A DNA stretch of 64,000 bases from an uncultured Lachnospiraceae bacterium. Lineage in GTDB: Bacteria; Bacillota; Clostridia; Lachnospirales; Lachnospiraceae. The number at the start of each line of letters is the position of its first letter. Position 1 is the stretch's first letter. This document shows positions 18,886 through 26,886 of this stretch, piece by piece. The DNA lies in contig CANOFW010000002.1 of the NCBI GenBank assembly GCA_947565425.1, forward strand, positions 162,054 through 226,053. Direction: 5' to 3'. The notes below the pieces were generated by a model. It saw only the letters and a list, made by a program, of their open reading frames with translations, did not search any database and had not been told where the DNA came from. The position numbers and the translations under genes are program-made.

Positions 18886-21219
18886 TTACCCTCTAGTCCT
18901 CTCAATGTCTATAATACTTTCCACTTGGCGTAGCTTCTCGACTAAGCTGTTCAATTCGTCTTTGCCCTTGGTGCGGAAAGCCAACGTGATAGTGGCAATC
19001 CCCTGTTTGCTGGTGGAGGAATGCACGGAGTCAATATCAATCTGGCGCTCCGTGAGAATCTTGGAAATATCGACCAGCAGACCAGTACGATTATTTCCAT
19101 AGAGCTTAATCTCCGCCATATAACATCTCTCGCTACACTCTCCAGTCTGCCATTCTGCATCTAAAAGACGTTCGCGGTCCAGTTCCGAAAGATTGACAAC
19201 ATTAATACAATCTGTGCGATGAATAGAAATTCCTCTTCCCCTAGTGACAAAGCCGACAATCTCATCCCCAGGCACCGGCGCACAACAGCGTGAAAAACGC
19301 ACTGCCACGTCATCAATCCCCTTCACGACAATCCCACTCTTAGAATGCGCTTTCCCGTGTCTCTCTCTATTACCGCCGGAAGACGAATTGCCTGCGCCGC
19401 TCTCTACAATTTTGAGAACGTCATCATCCGTCAGGGCAATCGAGTGGTCTTCCTGATAATATTCCAACATCTTATTGATAATCTGTCCTTCCTTGAGCCC
19501 GCCATGTCCTATGGCTGCCAAAACAGACTCCCAATCCCGGAAACCATATTTGCGCATGATACGACTCTGGTAAGAAGACTGGTTCACATCCGGCCAGTTA
19601 ATACCTTTCGACTTGCAGTACTGCGACAAAAGTTCCTTTCCTTTGGAAATATTCTCCTCTTTAAATTCACTGCGAAACCACTGATTAATCTTATTCTTCG
19701 CCTGCGTGCTCTTAACAATGTTAAGCCAGTCGCGACTGGGCCCCCGCGAATTCTGCGAAGTCAAAACCTCAATCCTGTCCCCATTCTGTATCACATAATC
19801 AATATTGACTAATTTGCCATTCACTTTGGCGCCAATCATTTTATTACCTACCGCAGAATGGATGCTGTAGGCAAAATCTATAGGTGTGGAACCTTTGGGC
19901 AGGTTCTTGACGTCGCCGGACGGTGTAAAACAAAATACTGTATCAGAAAACAGATCCAAATCGCTTTTCAGAAGGCTCATAAACTCACGGTTGTCAGACA
20001 TATCCTTCTGCCACTCCAATATCTGTCTGAGCCAGCTTAACTTAGCTTCCTCCTGCGTCTTTTCTTCCGTCTTATTGCCATTGGCCGCTTCCTTGTACTT
20101 CCAGTGCGCGGCAATGCCATATTCTGCCGTACGATGCATTTCAAACGTACGGATTTGAATCTCAAAAGGCTGCCCAGTTGGTCCAATCAACGTCGTATGC
20201 AATGACTGGTACATATTGGGCTTTGGCATAGCAATATAATCTTTAAATCTGCCCGGAATCGGTTTATACATTTCATGGATTACGCCAAGCGCTGCATAGC
20301 AGTCCTTGACTGACTTAACAATTATGCGAATTGCAAATAAATCAAAAATCTGATCCAGTGTCTTATCCTGGTTCACCATTTTCTTATAGATACTAAAGAA
20401 ATGTTTGGCGCGGCCGTCAATCGCCGCCTTTATGCCCGCTTTGGAAATATGCTGTTTCACTTCGTTCACCAGTTGTTCAACATATTCTTCACGCGTGCTC
20501 TTTCTAAGCGCTATCTTCTCTACCAAATCATAATACGCGTCTGGTTCAAGATATTTCAAAGAAAGGTCGTCTAATTCGATCTTTATCTTAGAAATGCCGA
20601 GACGCTGTGCAATGGGTGCATAGATGTCCATGGTCTCCCTTGCCTTCTCTTTTTGCTTCTCCGGCCTCATATACTTGAGGGTACGCATATTGTGCAGGCG
20701 GTCGGCAAGTTTAATCAGAATCACACGAATATCCTTCGCCATGGCAAGAAACATCTTGCGCATATTCTCTGCCTGTACCTCAACCTTATCCGCCTCATAA
20801 GGCAATTGTCCCAGCTTGGTAACGCCGTCAACCAAAAGCGCCACTTCCTCACTGAACTCTTTGGCAATCTCTTCTTCCGTCATCACGGTATCTTCTACGA
20901 CATCATGAAGAATACCAGCCACGATCGTCTCTTTGTCCAGTTCTAACTCTGCAAGAATAATCGCCACGCAAAGCGGATGGATAATGTATGCCTCGCCTGA
21001 CTTACGCACCTGTCCCTTATGCGCCTCGTCCGCAATTTTGTATGCTTTTTCAATTAGTGAAATATCCGTCGAAGGATGATAGCGTCTCACACTTGCAATC
21101 AGCTCGTCATACAAGCTCTCCGGACTTACAAACTCCTTCGTCGGTTTAATCTGCCCTGCCTGCGCTTCCACTTCCTGCCGTTGTTCCAACTGAATATTCT
21201 TCCCATCTTCCATAAGCAT
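18886..21219 (-). CDS. relA: Bifunctional (p)ppGpp synthetase/hydrolase (RelA/SpoT, Rel type)
   Basis: This 777-residue long-form Rel makes and destroys the stringent-response alarmones. In order it has an HD hydrolase domain (H81 in AYIIHPLCVA and HD at 105-106 in AGILHDVVEDTVM), a synthetase domain (GRAKHFFSIYKKM, then FAIRIIV, PKPNMYQSLHTT), a TGS domain (VFCFTPSGDVKNLPKGSTPIDFAY), a zinc-finger region (FSRCCAPVPGDEIVGFVTRGRGISIHRTDC) and a C-terminal ACT domain. Both catalytic halves look intact, as in the single Rel of most Firmicutes. ATG 21219 or 21213 may be used; the upstream site is weak. A good promoter lies 51 bases upstream. Confidence 0.97.
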   Translation of the reverse strand: MLMEDGKNIQLEQRQEVEAQAGQIKPTKEFVSPESLYDELIASVRRYHPSTDISLIEKAYKIADEAHKGQVRKSGEAYIIHPLCVAIILAELELDKETIVAGILHDVVEDTVMTEEEIAKEFSEEVALLVDGVTKLGQLPYEADKVEVQAENMRKMFLAMAKDIRVILIKLADRLHNMRTLKYMRPEKQKEKARETMDIYAPIAQRLGISKIKIELDDLSLKYLEPDAYYDLVEKIALRKSTREEYVEQLVNEVKQHISKAGIKAAIDGRAKHFFSIYKKMVNQDKTLDQIFDLFAIRIIVKSVKDCYAALGVIHEMYKPIPGRFKDYIAMPKPNMYQSLHTTLIGPTGQPFEIQIRTFEMHRTAEYGIAAHWKYKEAANGNKTEEKTQEEAKLSWLRQILEWQKDMSDNREFMSLLKSDLDLFSDTVFCFTPSGDVKNLPKGSTPIDFAYSIHSAVGNKMIGAKVNGKLVNIDYVIQNGDRIEVLTSQNSRGPSRDWLNIVKSTQAKNKINQWFRSEFKEENISKGKELLSQYCKSKGINWPDVNQSSYQSRIMRKYGFRDWESVLAAIGHGGLKEGQIINKMLEYYQEDHSIALTDDDVLKIVESGAGNSSSGGNRERHGKAHSKSGIVVKGIDDVAVRFSRCCAPVPGDEIVGFVTRGRGISIHRTDCINVVNLSELDRERLLDAEWQTGECSERCYMAEIKLYGNNRTGLLVDISKILTERQIDIDSVHSSTSKQGIATITLAFRTKGKDELNSLVEKLRQVESIIDIERTRG

Positions 21220-21269
21220 CTCACCATCCCGCCTGTTCTGCCGTCCTTGTAAAATTATAGGTAATCTAC

Positions 21270-21298
21270 ATTATAGATAAATTTTTTGAAAAAATCAA
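21270..21298 (-). promoter_or_regulatory. Promoter of relA
   Basis: Minus-strand TTGATT (21298-21293), 17-base spacer, perfect TATAAT (21275-21270). The leader would be about 45 bases. Confidence 0.65.
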
Positions 21299-21496
21299 CG
21301 GTTTATTTTCTTTCCCACAACAAATGCGTAACCTTTCAGCCTTGATTTTTATACTTATTTATTGGTAAATTCTTCTATTAGCAGCACCCCTTTACTTTTT
21401 TATGTGAAAAGAGGTGCCTTCACAATTTATTTTTTCATGCATTTGCCGCATCCCAACACAGACTTAAAAGATAGATTCTATATATCCTGTAGTTTT

Positions 21497-21772
21497 TTAA
21501 TATAGAACATCTAATACGATTTCCTTCCAGGCATCCTTAAATAAGATATTATCAATCTTAGCTTTTTCTATAAGTTCATCAATACTATCAAACGATTGTT
21601 CATTTTTATCAATCCAAACAGAAACAAAACTATCTGAATTATCTCTACTGATGAAGCCGTCTTTATTATTATAATTAAATTCTAATTCTCTTCCACATTC
21701 AATAAGATACTTTAAGGCTTTAATTGATTTATTTTCAAATAACTCTTTTACCATATTATCCTGTATATTCAT
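21497..21772 (-). CDS. Probable immunity protein of the toxin island
   Basis: A 91-residue acidic protein. I choose ATG 21772 because GAGGAAGG lies about 10 bases upstream; a longer reading from 21808 overlaps the previous gene. No signal peptide or membrane helix is seen, so it is cytosolic. The make-up (MVKELFENKSIKALKYLIECGRELEFNYN followed by F-I-S-R-D, V-S-V-W and a C-terminal W-K-E-I-V-L-D-V-L-Y) resembles the small beta-rich immunity proteins found beside polymorphic toxins carrying a D-x-D-F-x-H C-terminal domain. That pairing is from memory of such loci and is not proven. It is the last gene of the AT-rich module and overlaps nothing on its 3' side. Confidence 0.55.
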   Translation of the reverse strand: MNIQDNMVKELFENKSIKALKYLIECGRELEFNYNNKDGFISRDNSDSFVSVWIDKNEQSFDSIDELIEKAKIDNILFKDAWKEIVLDVLY

Positions 21773-21794
21773 AACACATTCACCTTCCTCAATA

Positions 21795-22433
21795 CTACTT
21801 ATTATCAAACATACTCACCAAAGAAAGAAATGAATTCCCGGAATATTTCTTTAACGGAGTAAGTCCTATGATATTTTGCGACCTATATTTCACATCTATT
21901 TCTTTAAATTGTGTTATTTCATTATACTCCCCAGAAGCAATCACTTCTTCATACATTGCTGGGTAATCATAAGTATTAATTCTGTTATTATAACTTGCAT
22001 ATATTTTAATATCTTTGTGTTCACTAATCCAATTCTGCAAGTCATCTGAGTATATTTTACTACTTAAACTTATATTTATTTTTTTTACATTCTTATTTAT
22101 CAGCTCATTTAATCCACGAATTATACTTTGTGAATTGATTTTTCCATCTACTTCTGCACTATAATAATAAATTTTAAAATTCTTATAATTGTTATTTGCA
22201 AACTCACACAATTTTTCACCATGAGATTCTGCTTTTTGACTATTATAATCAGATTTTATATATATAACATTTTCTATTTCCTTTGGTAATGAATCATCAA
22301 TGATTCCATATATTTCATTGTTTAAATTAGTTTTTGATATCAATATAATATTATTTAAATATGTATGTACACTAAAAACAACTATACCTATCATACAAAA
22401 ACTAACTATTCTTATTCTTGCTTTATTATTCAT
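21795..22433 (-). CDS. Small membrane-anchored subtilisin-like (S8) protein
   Basis: A 212-residue protein with one N-terminal membrane helix (about 8-32) and then a compact domain with the order and spacing of a minimal subtilase. Asp 46 lies in YGIIDDSLP (compare VAVIDTG), His 71 in ESHGEKLCEFA (compare HGTHVAG), KINISLSS at 118-125 matches the usual NMSLG strand, Asn 150 in ASYNNR matches the oxyanion Asn, YPAMYEEVIASG matches the YPA..VIAVGA loop, and Ser 201 lies in SGNSFLSL (compare SGTSFAAP). About 100 residues fewer than typical S8 enzymes. AAGGA lies 6 bases before ATG 22433. The gene lies between a toxin-like gene and a probable immunity gene. Whether it is an active protease is unproven. 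Confidence 0.6.
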   Translation of the reverse strand: MNNKARIRIVSFCMIGIVVFSVHTYLNNIILISKTNLNNEIYGIIDDSLPKEIENVIYIKSDYNSQKAESHGEKLCEFANNNYKNFKIYYYSAEVDGKINSQSIIRGLNELINKNVKKINISLSSKIYSDDLQNWISEHKDIKIYASYNNRINTYDYPAMYEEVIASGEYNEITQFKEIDVKYRSQNIIGLTPLKKYSGNSFLSLVSMFDNK

Positions 22434-22780
22434 AATATCCTTCTTATACTATCAACCTAATTAAGAGAGATACATAATGAACTCTTTAATTTGGGCTGTT
22501 TTCCCTATTATATACTCTTCCTATATTTTCATATTTCCTGCAAGATAATAAATTGAGTTTCTTAAATATTATCTACATATTATCTCCTGTACCAAAATAG
22601 CATTATAAAATTTTTACTATTCCAACACAGGAGATTTTAATATCTTATAAAAATTTTTTCTTATTTACATTCTCTCTACCACAAAAAAATGAGAATATAT
22701 CAATCAAATATCCCGCAGCAAGCTGACGGATATACCTAGCTTGTTCTTAGTAAGTCCGCCCCAAGGGTTGGGGGATTCGC

Positions 22781-22829
22781 ACCCGCAGGGCACTTAGAAA
22801 GATAGCCATGTATACCCGCAGGGCACTTA
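22781..22829. repeat. Short direct repeat in the AT-rich island
   Basis: ACCCGCAGGGCACTTA occurs exactly twice (22781-22796 and 22814-22829), 17 bases apart, in an otherwise AT-rich 450-base gap (22434-22884). The gap holds no open frame I can support. The flanking GC-rich stretch (about 22710-22865) looks foreign to its AT-rich surroundings. Confidence 0.65.
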
Positions 22830-22884
22830 ACATAGCTATTTCCCTAAGTGGGTACATTGCTCGCGAGAATAAAGATTATATTCT

Positions 22885-23748
22885 TTAATACCATATCCAA
22901 TAATGTGCATGCGGAAATGTATGCTTACCGCCATGACTAAAATCAATATCTAAAAAAACTTTTCCCTTTCTATCGTAGAATCGCCTTTGATATAGTTTTT
23001 TCCCATTTTTACTATATAAATCTGTACTCGAATCAGGTCTTCCAGTTGTCGGCAAACTTCCATTTTTACCCTTCACTTTTTTATTTTTTTTACGTCTTCT
23101 CGGAACTTGTTCTTTAGGAATCGCTACTCCACCTTTTCGTTTAGCCTTACTTTTTGATGCGGTTGAAGCTTTAATTATTGTATATACTTGATATGTGAAT
23201 ATAAAAGTTGCTATTGCACTAAGAATATAATAGCTAGCCGTTCCAGCAACTGTAATAGTTACTTGCCCTTCATACCCCTGAAAATCTACAGTATCCACCA
23301 ATTCATTGTTCTCATCGTAAATCTCAACCGGATGATCTTCTAAAACATCTTCAATTTCAATTGTACTAATTTCCTCTTCTATTGAATCAGCATATGAATC
23401 AGCATCAATAAAAGCATCAATGTCAATATCGTCAATTAACTCGTCAGCAACATCATTAAAATCATCAAACACTAACGTATAATCATCCTGAGAATAATCA
23501 TTTTCAATAGAAACATCAACATTCTCCTCTCCTGAATATGAAACATTCACCACTTCACCTTCATATTCTCCATTAATCTCAATTCCATCTTTGTTCTCGA
23601 CAACATTAAACTCAATACCATCCACATAAACAGTTTCAACATTGTCATCACTAGAATTAGCATTGGAAGTAAATGAAAAATCTTGGGTTATCAATGAAAT
23701 AATGATCACTATAGCTACAAAACGTTGGATTATCTTTTTGCTCTTCAT
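22885..23748 (-). CDS. Secreted or membrane-anchored polymorphic-toxin-like protein
   Basis: A 287-residue protein from ATG 23748, which has AGGGGA 7 bases upstream. In order: signal peptide (first 30 residues, MKSKKIIQRFVAIVIIISLI then a short polar end), a very acidic region of about 120 residues, a second hydrophobic helix (about 172-192, YYILSAIATFIFTYQVYTII), a strongly basic stretch (KSKAKRKGG, RRRKKNKKVKGKNG), and a C-terminal domain of about 58 residues that begins GSLPTTGRPDSSTDLY and ends DIDFSHGGKHTFPHAHYWIW. That ending is the form seen at the C-termini of polymorphic toxins of the type-24 group. The charge pattern would put the C-terminus in the cytoplasm if both helices insert. 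Family call moderate; activity unknown. Confidence 0.6.
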   Translation of the reverse strand: MKSKKIIQRFVAIVIIISLITQDFSFTSNANSSDDNVETVYVDGIEFNVVENKDGIEINGEYEGEVVNVSYSGEENVDVSIENDYSQDDYTLVFDDFNDVADELIDDIDIDAFIDADSYADSIEEEISTIEIEDVLEDHPVEIYDENNELVDTVDFQGYEGQVTITVAGTASYYILSAIATFIFTYQVYTIIKASTASKSKAKRKGGVAIPKEQVPRRRKKNKKVKGKNGSLPTTGRPDSSTDLYSKNGKKLYQRRFYDRKGKVFLDIDFSHGGKHTFPHAHYWIWY

Positions 23749-23901
23749 AAAGTTTCCCCTTTCGTTAAACTTATCCCCCCACAAAATGTTTGAAAAGTTA
23801 AACAAACATTCCCGGATTATTAGTTACAATCTATCATTATCAGGATCTTTCCTGTTATTTTTCACCCACTCTTTATGTAAGTAATATTATTCTTTTGCCA
23901 T

Positions 23902-24864
23902 TCAATTGTCAAGCACAATATCAATAGACTTTGTCCTGTTTCTTTCCAGTGATTTCGTATACCTTTGCAGCATTTTTCCCTGCACTTTCAGCTCTTCCTG
24001 CCAGGAAAATCCCAGATTTTCTGCCAGATGGATGGAAATGCCATTATCTTTATGTATCAAACAGTGCAGATTGTCAAACTCCGTTTCCTTCTGCGCAAAA
24101 TGTATAATTTCCCGGCAAAGCTCTGTGGCGTAACCCTGATTCTGAAATTCCTCACCAATTACATACCCCATCTCCAACGCCGGCTCCCCATGGAGCTCCA
24201 AACAATTGAGCCCTGCGCGTCCTATGAGCTTTCCGGTAATTTTATCAATGGCAAGCCACATTCCATAGCCGTAAAAGTAATACATATTTTCAATATACGC
24301 CCTCGTATATTCTTCCTCCTTCGCCCGTTCTTCATACAATCCTTCCATATATTGCGTGATGCTTTTGCCCTCGTATAGTTCATACAAATTGTCCAAATCT
24401 GCCAGCGTTATTTCACGCAGAAAACACCGCCTTGTCTCTATCGCCGTCCACGGCAGCCCGTGCTCACGCTGATACACGCGTTCCAGAAAATGAAAATCCA
24501 CTTCCTCAAAGCTTTCCACCAACACCTTAGCCGCAGAAAGCTTTTGACCGGGAATCCTCGGGTTGAGGTAGCCACAGGCCGCCATATCCATTCCTTCTAT
24601 AATAGAGAGAACACGGTCTGTCGCTGCGAGCAGCAGACAACATTCCGGCGTTAAGCTATGAAGGTTTAGCACTGTTAGAAGTTTCTCTCCGTTGTCCGCA
24701 CCAAACATATCCAGGTTGACAATCTGCACGCCATAACGGTACAAACCGTCTAAAAGTTCCGTCAACCCGTCCTCCATAACGAATCGTTCATTATCCTCCT
24801 CTTTGGCAATATTCAGTTCCCGCAGGGAAATGATCAATCCTTGCAATTTCATTTGTGTTTCCAT
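23902..24864 (-). CDS. GNAT-family N-acetyltransferase with an N-terminal HAD-like segment
   Basis: A 320-residue protein; I take METQMKLQGL at ATG 24864 as the start, with GGAGG upstream. A longer frame from 24936 begins at or before the predicted transcription start. Residues 1-130 resemble a reduced HAD-type fold (NLDMFGADNGEKLLTVL, then CLLLAATDRVLSIIEGMDMAACGYL) as in phosphatase-like gene products. Residues 145-310 are a RimJ/RimL-like GNAT domain (RCFLREITLADLDNLYELY; GRAGLNCLE; ALEMGYVIGEEFQNQGYATELCREI acetyl-CoA loop; HKDNGISIHLAENLGFSWQ). The substrate is unknown; a small molecule or protein N-terminus is possible. Confidence 0.85.
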   Translation of the reverse strand: METQMKLQGLIISLRELNIAKEEDNERFVMEDGLTELLDGLYRYGVQIVNLDMFGADNGEKLLTVLNLHSLTPECCLLLAATDRVLSIIEGMDMAACGYLNPRIPGQKLSAAKVLVESFEEVDFHFLERVYQREHGLPWTAIETRRCFLREITLADLDNLYELYEGKSITQYMEGLYEERAKEEEYTRAYIENMYYFYGYGMWLAIDKITGKLIGRAGLNCLELHGEPALEMGYVIGEEFQNQGYATELCREIIHFAQKETEFDNLHCLIHKDNGISIHLAENLGFSWQEELKVQGKMLQRYTKSLERNRTKSIDIVLDN

Positions 24865-24938
24865 TTTTCTCTCATTCCTCCAATTTTCATATGGTGGACG
24901 CCGTGAAGCACAACCGCACAGGCAAAATTGTTTCATTC

Positions 24939-24966
24939 AGTATAACACATCCGCTCTATATTGCAA
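24939..24966 (-). promoter_or_regulatory. Probable promoter of the GNAT gene
   Basis: Minus-strand TTGCAA (24966-24961), 16-base spacer, TATACT (24944-24939). It supports the downstream start at 24864. Confidence 0.45.
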
Positions 24967-25003
24967 CTTATGCAGGAAATACGGCATCTTATGTCTCGAA
25001 TGA

Positions 25004-25031
25004 TTGATAAGCTGCAATTATTGCGTATAAT
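25004..25031 (+). promoter_or_regulatory. Promoter of the LytTR-DUF3021-ABC operon
   Basis: TTGATA (25004-25009), 16-base spacer, perfect TATAAT (25026-25031). The start site would fall at about 25037-25039, downstream of the in-frame GTG at 25034. That rules out the GTG and favours TTG 25055. Confidence 0.65.
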
Positions 25032-25054
25032 AAGTGAAGAAAGGCGGTGGAACT

Positions 25055-25495
25055 TTGAAGATAGAGATTATCGTGGATGAAAACGCAAACGATCTGGACA
25101 TTGTAGTTACCTGTAAACGGCTGACGCCCGACGTCGAAAAAATTCTGGCGTCACTGCGCATGATTAACCATCAATTGACTGTCAAAAAAGACGGAGAAAT
25201 TCTTTTTCTGGACATTGCGCAGATTATTTATATTGAGAGCATAGATAGAAAATGCTTTATCTACACGCGCAAAGACGTGTACGAGTCCGATTACCGTCTT
25301 TACGAATTGGAAGGACAGCTTGAGGAATACGGCTTTCTGCGCGTAAGCAAATCATTTTTGATTCATTTACAAGATATTCAATCATTGAGAGCTGATATTA
25401 ACAGGAGAATCCGCATCACTATGGCGGGCGGAGAACAGATTATAGCTTCCAGGCAGTATGCCGAAGAATTGAAAAAAAGATTAGGAGTGATGTAA
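25055..25495 (+). CDS. LytTR DNA-binding regulator
   Basis: A 146-residue protein with a short N-terminal region (KIEIIVDENANDLDIVVTCK) and a C-terminal LytTR domain from about residue 48 (LFLDIAQIIYIESIDRKCFIYT, LEEYGFLRVSKSFLIHLQDI, RIRITMAGGEQIIASRQYAEELKKRLG). It lacks a receiver domain. I choose TTG 25055 because AAGGCGG lies 7 bases upstream and the GTG at 25034 lies before the likely transcript start. Such LytTR proteins pair with DUF3021 membrane proteins, as here, and usually control the linked ABC transporter; the DUF3021 partner may restrain the regulator at the membrane (inference from the family). Confidence 0.92.
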   Translation: MKIEIIVDENANDLDIVVTCKRLTPDVEKILASLRMINHQLTVKKDGEILFLDIAQIIYIESIDRKCFIYTRKDVYESDYRLYELEGQLEEYGFLRVSKSFLIHLQDIQSLRADINRRIRITMAGGEQIIASRQYAEELKKRLGVM

Positions 25496-25498
25496 TTT

Positions 25499-25981
25499 AT
25501 GGAAGAAAAAAGAACAATTTTTGACTATCTGGCGCAGATACTTACGATATTCGGATTTAATACACTGATATTAAATATATTTTGCCTTATTTTCGGAGAT
25601 TCCGCACAAAGCATGTCTTCCATGTTCGCACTTGGAAATCGCGGCATCCCCGTCGGTACCTGCTTGCAATTTCTCTGCGTTTCTTTCCTGATCACAGGGG
25701 CGCGTTATTTGTTTTTTACAGACACTTTCATCAAAACTATGGCGATCTGGTTAAGAACATTAAGTATGTTAGCCTCCATTATCTCCATAATTGCTATTTT
25801 TGCCGTCGCTTTCGCGTGGTTCCCCATAGATATGTGGCAGCCATGGGCAATGTTCCTTCTCTGCTTCGGCCTCTCTTTTGTGGGAAGCTACCTCGTGATG
25901 GTAATCAAAGAAAAATCAGAAAACAGACGGATGGAGGAAGCTTTACAACGTCTGAAAAAGAAAGGAGAATTGATGAAATGA
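25499..25981 (+). CDS. DUF3021 family membrane protein
   Basis: A 160-residue protein with four hydrophobic helices and a charged C-terminal tail (KEKSENRRMEEALQRLKKKGELMK). The length and helix order match the DUF3021 family, always found next to a stand-alone LytTR regulator. It lies 3 bases after the LytTR stop, and its own stop overlaps the ATG of the ABC ATPase (ATGA at 25978-25981). Probable role is membrane sensing or control of the regulator, by genetic association only. Confidence 0.85.
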   Translation: MEEKRTIFDYLAQILTIFGFNTLILNIFCLIFGDSAQSMSSMFALGNRGIPVGTCLQFLCVSFLITGARYLFFTDTFIKTMAIWLRTLSMLASIISIIAIFAVAFAWFPIDMWQPWAMFLLCFGLSFVGSYLVMVIKEKSENRRMEEALQRLKKKGELMK

Positions 25982-26886
25982 ACGATACCTTAAACACCAA
26001 ACGAAAGACAGACGTCAACGTCGGCAAAACGCTCTATACTTTGAGAGCGGAAAACATTTCCCATAGTTTTTCCGAACATCAAGTCTTAGACAAGGTAAGC
26101 TTTCAAGTAAAAAAGGGCGAAGTCTTCGGCCTGCTCGGTCCCTCGGGAGCAGGAAAAACCACTTTGATTAAAATATTGACTGGACAGCTTTCGCAAGATA
26201 ACGGAACCGCTGAACTTTTGGGCAGGGACACCCGCAAGCTGAGCGCCAAAGAGCGCAAACAAATTGGCGCCATGATGGATAATTTAGGGCTATATGACCG
26301 CCTGTCGATATACAACAACCTGTCCTTTTATGCAGATATACTCCATGTTTCTCGCCATCGAATCAACGATATCTTAAAGGAAATTGGGTTGTATGAGGAC
26401 AGAAACAAAGCCGTTGCAAAACTTTCCAAAGGCATGAAAAACCGCCTGTCACTGGCAAGAGCTTTCATGAACGACACCAAAATCCTCTTTCTCGACGAGC
26501 CGACTGCCGGACTTGACCCTGTGACGACAAGAGAAATTCACCATACGCTCTGCCAACAGAAGAAACAGGGATGCACCATCTTTCTTACCACACATAATAT
26601 GTACGAGGCACAAAGTCTGTGCGACCAAGTCGCTCTGCTGGGTGAGGGCAGGATTATCGAAATCGGAAATCCCACGGAAATCTGCCAAAAATACAATCAC
26701 CTAAACAAACTTAGGATAACGCTTAACGATGGCAAAAATGTGGTCTTAGAAAATAATAGCTCCTCTGCTCTGGCCGTCAAAGAATATCTTGAAAAAGATA
26801 TAATTACTTCTATCCACTCTACAGAACCAACGCTGGAAACTGTTTTTATTGAACTTACCGGAAAGGGGTTGAACGAAGATGAATAA
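25978..26886 (+). CDS. ABC transporter ATP-binding protein (LytTR-linked)
   Basis: A 302-residue ATPase starting at ATG 25978, coupled to the DUF3021 stop. Walker A is GPSGAGKTT, the signature is LSKGMKNRLSLARA, and Walker B is ILFLDEPTAGLDP, with Q-loop and H-loop (TTHNM) present. The C-terminal extension (about 70 residues) is like that of drug or peptide exporters such as the BcrA/CcmA group. The first 20 residues (MNDTLNTKRKTDVNVGKTLY) are an extra tail. It should energise the permease encoded next. Antimicrobial-peptide or bacteriocin efflux is likely but unproven. Confidence 0.93.
   Translation: MNDTLNTKRKTDVNVGKTLYTLRAENISHSFSEHQVLDKVSFQVKKGEVFGLLGPSGAGKTTLIKILTGQLSQDNGTAELLGRDTRKLSAKERKQIGAMMDNLGLYDRLSIYNNLSFYADILHVSRHRINDILKEIGLYEDRNKAVAKLSKGMKNRLSLARAFMNDTKILFLDEPTAGLDPVTTREIHHTLCQQKKQGCTIFLTTHNMYEAQSLCDQVALLGEGRIIEIGNPTEICQKYNHLNKLRITLNDGKNVVLENNSSSALAVKEYLEKDIITSIHSTEPTLETVFIELTGKGLNEDE

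Noticed and set aside
25034-25054. GTG 25034 as start of the LytTR gene
   Set aside because: It lies 3 bases after the -10 hexamer of the best promoter and has no ribosome site, whereas TTG 25055 has AAGGCGG at a proper distance.
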